Assembly: GCA_003486795.1 (NCBI GenBank)
Contig: DNFX01000067.1
Span: forward strand, 1-5,895
Direction: 5' to 3'
Length of the DNA: 5,895 nucleotides
Origin: Actinomycetota bacterium
Lineage (GTDB): Bacteria > Actinomycetota > Humimicrobiia > Humimicrobiales > Humimicrobiaceae
Shown: one piece after another, positions 1 through 5,084 of the stretch
Position numbering within the stretch: the first letter of the stretch is position 1
Layout: each line of letters begins with the position of its first letter
Translations under genes and position numbers: made by a program
The notes under the pieces: generated by a model
The model's database searches: none
What the model was told of the DNA's origin: nothing
The model's input: the letters and a program-made list of their open reading frames with translations, nothing else

Positions 1-196
1 GACCAAGACTTATAAGCTGCTCTATTATTTCCCTGCCGTAATCATCATTGCCAATCCTGCTGACAACAACACCTTCATGTCCAAGTGCTGATACATGATA
101 AGCGAAATTTGTAGGGGCTCCGCCGAGTTTTTTGCCATTTGGGAAAACATCCCACAATATTTCCCCCACTCCCAAAATTTTAAATATCTTTTTCAT
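1..196 (-). CDS. PfkB/ribokinase-family carbohydrate kinase, N-terminal part (gene runs off the window)
   Basis: The first 65 residues are visible, from ATG at 196 down to base 1; the rest lies outside. The family uses ATP to phosphorylate a sugar in the cytoplasm. The sequence shows the N-terminal strand LGVGEILWDVFPNG (residues 8-21), with the Asp that normally contacts the sugar at residue 16. It is followed by the family signature KLGGAPTNFAYHVSALG (23-39), containing the Gly-Gly pair and Asn30, and then SRIGNDDYGREI (46-57). The phrase GEILWDVFP is most like fructokinase-type members, but the specificity-determining and ATP-binding C-terminal half is missing, so the substrate is inferred only weakly. 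No clear Shine-Dalgarno precedes the ATG. A TATAAT box at 266-271 (minus) would give a leader of about 60 nt. Confidence 0.9.
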   Translation of the reverse strand, partial: MKKIFKILGVGEILWDVFPNGKKLGGAPTNFAYHVSALGHEGVVVSRIGNDDYGREIIEQLISLG

Positions 197-265
197 AGTT
201 TTTTAAAATAATTTTGCTAATCCTGTTTTTTAAATTCTGAAAAAACTTAATTTAAAATATTTAAC

Positions 266-294
266 ATTATACAACAATATTTGTAAAAGGGGAC
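266..294 (-). promoter_or_regulatory. Putative promoter of the PfkB kinase gene, with repeat copy A in the -35 position
   Basis: On the minus strand TGTTGTATAAT (276-266) contains a perfect TATAAT -10 hexamer. Exactly 17 bp upstream lies GTCCCC (294-289), which is the edge of repeat copy A rather than a TTGACA-like -35. The same TGTTGTATAAT with the same 17-bp spacing to the repeat occurs upstream of the EamA permease gene. The -10 is seen; promoter activity is inferred. Confidence 0.5.
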
Positions 295-309
295 GTATAA
301 TTTGGTCCC
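289..309 (+). repeat. Border repeat copy A
   Basis: Plus-strand copy of the 17-bp core GGGGACGTATAATTTGG followed by TCCC, so its ends can pair as GGGAC/GTCCC. It lies in the non-coding space between the kinase and amidohydrolase genes, directly upstream of the kinase -10 box. It contains TATAAT (296-301) reading toward the amidohydrolase gene. Confidence 0.9.
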
Positions 310-659
310 GAATTATAACCATTATTCTCCAGGTATTTCTGATAATTCAAAGAATCGTTATTTCCTGTATTTCACGCTGTTAATTACACATCTTTGGTAT
401 TAAAATATTTATCAGATTATATTATTCAAAAAATTATCTTTGGTTCTGTTATTTAATTCTATAAATAATATTGAAAATTCTGTTTTTAAAAAATAAAAAT
501 TTTTTTTAATTTAATATGTGCCTGAGAATTAATTATAGCGATGCAGATATCAATAAAGCAAGTGCAGGCAACAAGGACATATAAGTCAGATGGATTTAAG
601 TCTGGTAAAAATAAAATCCGGTAAAAAGAAATTTATAATTATTTATTTTTAAAACTTTT
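310..659. other. AT-rich intergenic region upstream of the amidohydrolase gene
   Basis: I see no convincing gene, RNA gene or riboswitch here. The stretch is very AT-rich with A and T runs around 485-515. A 27-codon reading frame starts at ATG 541 and ends at 624, but it has no family resemblance and no good ribosome site. The amidohydrolase promoter must lie here or in repeat copy A. I could not pick a clear -35/-10 pair, and no good Shine-Dalgarno precedes ATG 660. Confidence 0.5.
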
Positions 660-1871
660 ATGGAAGAAGAGATATCAGAAATCATAAAAAACAGTAAAAT
701 TATCAATACTCATTCTCACCACAGAAATGATGATTTTTTTAACGAATTTAATCTCGACAAACTTCTTGAAAACACTTATATCAGCTGGAGCAAGGTATCA
801 TTTGACAAATCAGAAGAATCAAGGAAAAACTATCTGGAGAAAGTCAGGTTCAAATCATATTTTGTGTGGCTCCATAAAGCAATAAAAGAAATATATGGGA
901 TAAAAGACGAACTTTCTGCCCTGAACTGGGATTATTATTCTGATATGATAAATTCGTATCATAAAGACAGAAATTGGCATAAGGAAATACTTCACAGTAA
1001 TTGCAAATATGAAAAAATTATCCTTGATACTTATTGGGACCCCGGAAGCAATAATGGAGACCCGGATTTTTTCTGTCCGACTTTTAGAACAAATCCGTTA
1101 TTTTTCGGATACAGCAGAAATGCTTTCGATCATAATGAGAATAATGTATATAAATTATATGGTAAAGAGTTTGATGATATTGATGATTATGTTTTTTTTA
1201 TCAGGGAGCTTGTAAAAGAGAAGGTAGATAAAGGCTGCGTATCTTTAAAAAATGCCATGGCATATGACAGGCCGCTTGATTTTAAAAAAAGCAGCAGAGA
1301 TGAGGCGCAGAAAGTATTTAAAAACCGAGACAATGTTACTGAAACCGAAATCGCTTTATTCCAGGATTATGTTTTTGGTGAACTATGCAGTCTTGCTGCT
1401 GAACTGGATATTCCTGTACAGTGCCACACAGGAATGGGGCGTCTTGAAAAAACAAACGCGATGAATCTGCTCGGCATAATTGAATCAAACCCTGACACCA
1501 AATTTGTTTTATTCCACGGAAGTTTTCCGTGGACCGACGATCTGGCAGGATTGCTTCACACTTTTCCCAATGTTTATTGTGATATCTGCTGGCTGCCCAT
1601 GCTATCTCCTACTGCTGCTGAATATGCACTGAATCAGATTATCGAGATAGGGACTGCTGATAAAATTTTCTGGGGCTGTGACACCTGGACCTCAGAAGAA
1701 AGCTATGGTGCAAGAATAGCTCTGGAGAATGTCCTTACAGACGTTTTAACAAAAAAAATCAAAAAAGGTTATTTTAACATAAATGATGCCGAGATAATTA
1801 TCAGAAATATCCTGTATCTCAACCCCATGGGGACGTATAATTTGGTTCCGAAATCTTCCAGGGACACATAA
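660..1871 (+). CDS. Amidohydrolase-superfamily metal-dependent hydrolase (Amidohydro_2 / TIM-barrel type)
   Basis: A 403-residue protein with the landmarks of the TIM-barrel amidohydrolase superfamily. INTHSHH near the N-terminus gives the metal-binding HxH at His18 and His20. Lys197 in SLKNAMAYDRPLDF is a plausible active-site lysine. VQCHTGMG carries His256, FVLFHGSFPW carries His286, and FWGCDTWTS carries Asp341, the usual last metal or catalytic Asp. Such enzymes hydrolyse, isomerise or decarboxylate small carbon compounds in the cytoplasm; uronate-isomerase-like and lactonase-like relatives exist, but the substrate cannot be read from the sequence. ATG 660 is the first start after an in-frame stop at 636 and places HxH at the usual distance from the N-terminus; no Shine-Dalgarno is visible. 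The last 13 residues come from or follow repeat copy B read in frame (GTYNLVP from codon 391), so the natural C-terminus may have been replaced or extended. Confidence 0.85.
   Translation: MEEEISEIIKNSKIINTHSHHRNDDFFNEFNLDKLLENTYISWSKVSFDKSEESRKNYLEKVRFKSYFVWLHKAIKEIYGIKDELSALNWDYYSDMINSYHKDRNWHKEILHSNCKYEKIILDTYWDPGSNNGDPDFFCPTFRTNPLFFGYSRNAFDHNENNVYKLYGKEFDDIDDYVFFIRELVKEKVDKGCVSLKNAMAYDRPLDFKKSSRDEAQKVFKNRDNVTETEIALFQDYVFGELCSLAAELDIPVQCHTGMGRLEKTNAMNLLGIIESNPDTKFVLFHGSFPWTDDLAGLLHTFPNVYCDICWLPMLSPTAAEYALNQIIEIGTADKIFWGCDTWTSEESYGARIALENVLTDVLTKKIKKGYFNINDAEIIIRNILYLNPMGTYNLVPKSSRDT
1829..1849 (+). repeat. Border repeat copy B, inside the end of the amidohydrolase gene
   Basis: The 17-bp core GGGGACGTATAATTTGG followed by TTCC. 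Its first base is the G of an in-frame ATG codon, and the rest is translated as GTYNLVP, after which the frame stays open to TAA at 1869-1871. The preceding CCCCAT makes a perfect CCCCATGGGG palindrome at the junction. It faces copy C at 2376-2396 in inverted orientation. Confidence 0.9.
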
Positions 1872-2025
1872 TCTGCTTTATGCTTCGATATTTTAAGAAG
1901 ATTTATTTAATATAGCTGCAGGTTTTGTCGATTAAAAGAAGGTATCTAATGAATTAAAACTGTTAATTTTAATCTGTCTTTGCTGCTTGCGGAATTAATA
2001 AATATAATAGTAAAATCAAGGCTCA

Positions 2026-2208
2026 TCAGTTGTACTCGGCACAGTTAAGTGCATATCCGGCTTTGCCGTATTTTAAAAAATCATTTGCTATTTCATAATA
2101 ACGGGTGCATGAGATGTGAAATGCCCTGCATGCACTGCTTACATTGAACTTGTATGCATATTCTAGTAGACTAGTTTTGTAATGAATTGTATATTCATTA
2201 CTGGTCAT
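2026..2208 (-). CDS. Short helix-turn-helix protein, probably a truncated IS481-like transposase N-terminus
   Basis: A 60-residue ORF with a strong ribosome site: AAAGGAGG lies 6 nt before ATG 2208. Residues 13-40 (from SLLEYAYKF through NVSSACRAFHISCTRYYEI) have the pattern of the N-terminal HTH of IS481-like and related integrase-core transposases. There a line such as 'GVSAACREFGISRTRYY' is followed by a short link and 'KYG..GL'. Here FLKYGKAGYAL (44-54) matches that link, then the frame ends in CAEYN-stop. Full transposases of this kind exceed 300 residues, so the catalytic domain is missing. None of the frames down to the amidohydrolase gene shows it. It could be a dead fragment or, given the intact start and ribosome site, a stand-alone DNA-binding protein or repressor derived from one. 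Confidence 0.5.
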   Translation of the reverse strand: MTSNEYTIHYKTSLLEYAYKFNVSSACRAFHISCTRYYEIANDFLKYGKAGYALNCAEYN

Positions 2209-2279
2209 GATAAACCTCCTTTTGATATTTAATTTTTATTTGTCTAAAAATTAATTTTATACCAAAAGTGTTTACATGA

Positions 2280-2297
2280 CCTTTGTATTTTCAAAGG
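2280..2297. promoter_or_regulatory. Perfect inverted repeat upstream of the HTH ORF, possible operator
   Basis: CCTTTG-TATTTT-CAAAGG is an exact 6+6+6 inverted repeat. It lies about 70 bp upstream of the HTH start and just upstream of a TATAAA-like -10 box at 2256-2261 on the minus strand, so it would overlap the -35 region. Binding by the HTH protein itself is only a guess. Confidence 0.35.
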
Positions 2298-2354
2298 GCA
2301 ATGTGTTAACTTATCTTGTTAATAGAACAAATAAAATAAAGATACATAATATTT

Positions 2355-2396
2355 ATAAATAATAAAAATAAAAACGGGGCCAAATTATACGTCCCC
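2355..2396 (-). terminator. Possible intrinsic terminator of the EamA gene, made from repeat copy C
   Basis: Read on the minus strand, the repeat can form a short GGGG/CCCC stem. It is followed directly by GTTTTTATTTTTATT, a T-rich tract as in intrinsic terminators. The stem is only 4 bp with a 13-nt loop, so strength is doubtful. Confidence 0.3.
2376..2396 (-). repeat. Border repeat copy C, at the stop codon of the EamA gene
   Basis: Minus-strand copy of the core GGGGACGTATAATTTGG followed by CCCC. Its first 12 bases are the last four codons of the permease gene (GGG GAC GTA TAA, Gly-Asp-Val-stop). It faces copy B at 1829 and lies back to back with copy D at 3350. Confidence 0.9.
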
Positions 2397-3299
2397 TTTT
2401 TTAGCATTCGTTATTATGATTCCTGCCAGTATGAGCAGACCTCCTACCCAGAATAGCCACGAGAACCTTTCATTCAGAATTATAAGTGAAAGAATTACAC
2501 CGAATACCGGTGTAAGATACATATATATTGAAATCTGGGAAGCAGGAAATCTTTTAAGACATACAAACCACAGGGGATAAGAGATTCCTATCATGGTAAC
2601 CCCGAGGAACACAGTTAAAAGGTTTATTTTCAAGCCGGCAACAGCAACTTCCGAAAAACCTACAGTGGAAACAGTTAATATTACCTGAAGAACTGCACCA
2701 AAAAATAGTGCGAGAGTTGTTATTACCAGCGGGTCATTTGAACTTAGCACCTTTTTCCCTATTACAGAATAAAGGGCAGATGAAAGTGCTGCAAGGAGAG
2801 AGAATGATATGCCTAAAAAATCTATCCTGCCCGTGCTTCCAAGTGAAAATCCCTGGTTAAAAGTAACCAGAAGTACTCCGGCAACAGCAAGTATTATCCC
2901 AAATATAGTTAAAAGTTTTATTTTCTCTTTAAGAAAAATAGCAGACAGAATCGCAATGAATACTACACTGTTTGATATAAGGACTGCATTGATAGAGGCT
3001 GGTATGCGTGAAAGGGCGCTGAATGTCAGTATCTGATATACAAAAAATCCAAGGACACCAAGCCCGAGAGATATGAATGTGTCTCGAACAGAAAGCCTGA
3101 ATAATTGTTTAACCCGGCCGGTAAAAAGCAGATAAATAAATATTGTCAGAAATCCTGTTACCAGGATAATGGCAGCAAGCTGAAAAGGATGAAGCTTCTG
3201 TGTAATTATCCTCCCTAAAGGATGTCCTATAGCCCAGAAAAAAGTAACAATAATCATTAAAAAATATTCGATGCGGATTGCGTTTTTTTTATCTGTCAT
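2385..3299 (-). CDS. EamA/DMT-family permease (10 membrane helices)
   Basis: A 304-residue, very hydrophobic inner-membrane protein made of two similar halves, as in the drug/metabolite transporter (EamA, formerly DUF6) family. The first half runs from EYFLMIIVTFFWAIGHPLGR (11-30) to about 148. The second runs from about 160 to IILAG-like helices at 285-297. The typical EamA phrases are present: ISNSVVFIAILSAIFLKEKI (108-127) in half one, and YLTPVFGVILSLIILNERF (261-279), with its family Pro and Glu, in half two. Members export or import amino acids, nucleotides, sugars or drugs; the substrate cannot be predicted. AAAGGA lies 4 nt before ATG 3299, supporting this start. The protein ends AKKGDV, where GDV and the stop codon come from repeat copy C. 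Length is normal for the family, so the repeat lies just past the last helix. A sugar-metabolite role is only suggested by the neighbours. Confidence 0.92.
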   Translation of the reverse strand: MTDKKNAIRIEYFLMIIVTFFWAIGHPLGRIITQKLHPFQLAAIILVTGFLTIFIYLLFTGRVKQLFRLSVRDTFISLGLGVLGFFVYQILTFSALSRIPASINAVLISNSVVFIAILSAIFLKEKIKLLTIFGIILAVAGVLLVTFNQGFSLGSTGRIDFLGISFSLLAALSSALYSVIGKKVLSSNDPLVITTLALFFGAVLQVILTVSTVGFSEVAVAGLKINLLTVFLGVTMIGISYPLWFVCLKRFPASQISIYMYLTPVFGVILSLIILNERFSWLFWVGGLLILAGIIITNAKKGDV

Positions 3300-3326
3300 G
3301 AAATCCTTTCTTCTTTTTAGTTTTTA

Positions 3327-3355
3327 ATTATACAACAGGAATGCATATAGGGGAC
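3327..3355 (-). promoter_or_regulatory. Putative promoter of the EamA gene, with repeat copy D in the -35 position
   Basis: On the minus strand TGTTGTATAAT (3337-3327) carries a perfect TATAAT, about 27 bp upstream of the permease ATG. Seventeen bases further upstream is GTCCCC (3355-3350), the edge of repeat copy D. The 11-bp element and the spacing are identical to those at the kinase gene, while the 12 bp between element and repeat differ. Promoter function is inferred. Confidence 0.5.
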
Positions 3356-3370
3356 GTATAATTTGGTACC
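3350..3370 (+). repeat. Border repeat copy D
   Basis: Plus-strand copy of the core GGGGACGTATAATTTGG followed by TACC. It marks the upstream border of the EamA transcription unit and faces copy E (3842-3863) across 514 bp. Confidence 0.9.
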
Positions 3371-3462
3371 GCTTTTCGATTTATTTTCGATCCATAATCG
3401 AATATAAGTAAAAAGAAGCTATAAAACACTGATAATCATACAATCATTAATAGTATAAGTAC

Positions 3463-3743
3463 TCACAGGGGGGGTGTATAGAGAATTGTAACGGCAAGAT
3501 TTAAAACCCAGAGGGATTCAGGTTCTTTTCCCCATGAATAATATAAATAGAATATTGATGGATAATGTTCTGATCAATCCAGTAACAAGCCTATTATAAA
3601 TATCCAGAATATTTTAAACAGTTCCGGAACTCCGGTTCATTTGCAATTCTCCAGTAAAAGAGAAAAAGTGAAAATGAGGCAAATAGTAAAAACCAGCACA
3701 TTGACAATAATACTGTAAACACTATTCTCAGCTTTTTGCTCAT
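3463..3743 (-). pseudogene. Decayed gene for a small multi-helix membrane protein (unrecognised family)
   Basis: From ATG 3743 an intact frame encodes 49 residues ending at 3594: a basic start (MSKKLRIVF), one strong membrane segment (WFLLFASFSLFLFYW, 17-31) and then NEPEFR. If one base is added near 3625 the frame continues with PELFKIFWIFIIGLLLD, a second hydrophobic helix. It then meets an in-frame TGA and continues in the same frame with YLYYSWGKEPESLWVLNLAVTI, protein-like and partly hydrophobic, to a stop at 3463-3465. One lost base plus one nonsense codon would thus rebuild a protein of about 95 residues with three hydrophobic stretches. The frame also crosses a C7 run near its end (3468-3474). 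I do not recognise the family. The 49-residue ORF alone could also be a real single-helix protein; its ribosome site is weak. Confidence 0.4.
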
Positions 3744-3841
3744 TATTATCTCTTGTCAGATTTATGATAGCAGGCAGAAAGTCAGTTATTTGCAGTTATT
3801 TGCTGTCATCATATTCGTCAATGTTACAAATTTCCGACTGA

Positions 3842-3863
3842 GGGGACCAAATTATACGTCCCC
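3842..3863 (-). repeat. Border repeat copy E, at the stop codon of the aldolase gene
   Basis: Minus-strand copy of the core GGGGACGTATAATTTGG followed by TCCCC. This is the most symmetrical copy: GGGGAC and GTCCCC form a perfect 6-bp stem around a 10-nt loop. Its first 12 bases are GGG GAC GTA TAA, giving the aldolase its last three residues and stop. No T tract follows, so it is a poor terminator on its own. Confidence 0.9.
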
Positions 3864-4775
3864 ACCAGCCCAGATTTTTACTACATCATCCAGAAGGGAA
3901 AGAGCTTCATCCCAAGGCCTCTGGAAAGAATTCCTTCCTATTATTGAGCCGAATCCTCCTCCGTCTCTTATCTGGGAAATCTCATCAAGAACATCCTGTC
4001 TTTCTTTTGCAGGCCCTCCGGAAAAAATCACTATTCTTTTCCCATCAAATGCAGACCTTACCACGTTTTTCACTCTGTCTGCAAGAGTACCGACAGGTAT
4101 ACTGTATTTTTCATATAGTTTTCTGGTGTCTTCAAACTCAATGTGTTCTGTTGGCGGCTTTACTTTTATGAAATCTGCTCCCAGCTGGGCGGCAATCTGT
4201 GCAGCATAAGATACGACATCAATTGCAGTTTCGCCTTCTTTTGAAAGACCTGAACCTCTCGGATATGACCAGATGACTACAGCCAGACCGGCATCTTTTG
4301 CCTCCAGGGATAATAACTGGATTTCCTCATACATCTCTTTGTAGTGCGCGCTTCCCGGATAAATAGTAAATCCGATAGCAGCACATCCGAGGGTAAGCGC
4401 ATGCTGAACTACCGATGTAACTGACGGTATAGGATCCTGGCTTTTACTTAAAAGATCATTGTTATTGATTTTTAATATAAGCGGAATCTGGCCTGCATAT
4501 TCCCTTGCTATCATCTGTATGCTTCCAAGAGGCGCAGCATGTGCATTCAGCCCTGCTTCAATTGCCAGCTTTACATGATATTCAGGGTTATAACCTGCAG
4601 GATTTGCAGCAAAACTCCTGTCCGGGCCATGTTCAAATCCCTGATCTACGGGAAGAATAACCATTTTCCCAGTTCCTGCAAGTCTGCCATGCATAAGAAT
4701 TCTGTAAATATTTCTTAAAGTTCCCGGATTTTCATTTCCATACCAGCCAAGTATCTCTTTTATTTTTTGATTCAT
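3852..4775 (-). CDS. Class I fructose-bisphosphate aldolase, DhnA/FbaB type (DeoC/LacD superfamily)
   Basis: A 307-residue cytoplasmic TIM-barrel enzyme. The family cleaves fructose-1,6-bisphosphate or related ketose phosphates through a Schiff-base lysine. Visible landmarks are KMVILPVDQGFEHGP (37-51), typical of the first barrel strand; NAHAAPLGSIQ (77-87); VIWSYPRGSG (167-176); GADFIKVKPP (199-208), with the probable Schiff-base lysine Lys204 (Lys206 is the alternative); and the phosphate-binding loops IFSGGPAKE (250-258) and GGFGSIIGRNSFQR (273-286). A longer frame opens at 4841, but ATG 4775 is chosen because GAGGTGAG lies 4 nt before it and the upstream 22 codons look like AT-rich leader. 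The C-terminus is KIWAGGDV, where GDV and the stop are read from repeat copy E. Activity on another aldose/ketose phosphate (as in LsrF or archaeal ADH-synthase relatives) is possible. Confidence 0.92.
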   Translation of the reverse strand: MNQKIKEILGWYGNENPGTLRNIYRILMHGRLAGTGKMVILPVDQGFEHGPDRSFAANPAGYNPEYHVKLAIEAGLNAHAAPLGSIQMIAREYAGQIPLILKINNNDLLSKSQDPIPSVTSVVQHALTLGCAAIGFTIYPGSAHYKEMYEEIQLLSLEAKDAGLAVVIWSYPRGSGLSKEGETAIDVVSYAAQIAAQLGADFIKVKPPTEHIEFEDTRKLYEKYSIPVGTLADRVKNVVRSAFDGKRIVIFSGGPAKERQDVLDEISQIRDGGGFGSIIGRNSFQRPWDEALSLLDDVVKIWAGGDV

Positions 4776-5062
4776 TTTTCTCACCTCAGAATTAATTATT
4801 AATATTAAATTAAATCTAAAATAGATATTTTTATTGTTCAATCAGGAAAAGAAATTAATTTATTGAATTTCTAATTTCATAATAAAAAATATTATCTTAT
4901 ATTGCCAAATAACAATATGATAATTTTAATATATTATGATAAATAATCATAATTGACTTTCGATAACTTTATCCGGGAAACTTAACAAATGATTCAGATT
5001 ATAATAATTCTTACTATATTTTGAATTTAGAAAGCAGATTAAAAATAATCGGAAGGAATTTT
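4776..5062. other. AT-rich leader and promoter region of the aldolase gene
   Basis: There is no gene here on either strand that I can support. The only clear local signals are the aldolase ribosome site (GAGGTGAG, minus strand, just upstream of 4775) and an AT-only-looking palindrome at 4933-4953. The aldolase promoter must lie here, but no convincing -35/-10 pair stands out. The TGTTGTATAAT element found before the kinase and permease genes is absent. Confidence 0.5.
4933..4953. repeat. Perfect palindrome upstream of the aldolase gene
   Basis: ATTATGAT-AAATA-ATCATAAT has exact 8-bp arms around 5 nt and lies about 160 bp upstream of the aldolase start. It could be a regulator site, but in such AT-rich DNA chance palindromes are common. 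Confidence 0.3.
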
Positions 5063-5084
5063 GGGGGCCAAATTATACGTCCCC
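5063..5084 (-). repeat. Border repeat copy F, overlapping the phosphatase stop codon
   Basis: Minus-strand copy of the core GGGGACGTATAATTTGG followed by CCCCC. Its first G is the last base of the TAG stop of the endonuclease/exonuclease/phosphatase gene. It also forms the upstream border of the aldolase unit. Confidence 0.9.

Larger units (their letters stand above)
1829..2396. mobile_element. Possible decayed insertion element bounded by repeat copies B and C
   Basis: Copies B (+) and C (-) face each other 568 bp apart with the same GGGGACGT ends outermost, as terminal inverted repeats would. Inside lies one short ORF resembling the HTH start of an IS481-like transposase, with its own strong ribosome site. 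No catalytic (integrase DDE) portion is present, and I see no target-site duplication outside the repeats. The remnant reading is an inference. The same repeats elsewhere in the window fit a general border repeat equally well. Confidence 0.35.
3350..3863. other. Segment bounded by facing repeat copies D and E
   Basis: A 514-bp stretch whose ends are inverted copies of the border repeat, the same architecture and nearly the same length as the B-C segment. It contains no intact long gene, only the decayed membrane-protein gene on the minus strand, a tandem duplication CAGTTATTTG x2 at 3783-3802, and a TTTTCGAT pair at 3373-3391. I see no transposase sequence and no target duplication. It could be a mini-element (MITE-like) or ordinary DNA between two border repeats. 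Confidence 0.35.

Noticed and set aside
541..624. 27-codon ORF upstream of the amidohydrolase gene (MQISIKQVQATR...)
   Set aside because: It has no clear ribosome site, no recognisable motif, and a length expected by chance.
3783..3803. Tandem duplication CAGTTATTTG x2
   Set aside because: Two short units only, with no link to a gene function; noted within the D-E segment.
3736..4209. 157-codon plus-strand frame
   Set aside because: It runs antisense to the aldolase gene and through repeat E; its sequence is the shadow of a well-supported enzyme.
4776..4841. 22-codon N-terminal extension of the aldolase
   Set aside because: The strong ribosome site sits before ATG 4775, and the extension has AT-rich leader composition unlike the family N-terminus.
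289..5084. CRISPR array
   Set aside because: The repeats are 17-22 bp, in both orientations, and spaced 0.5-1.5 kb apart by genes.
289..5084. Integron attC cassette array
   Set aside because: The repeats lack GTTRRRY-type core sites and the usual paired inner/outer boxes, the orientations are mixed, and no integrase is visible. A looser cassette idea is kept as a finding only.
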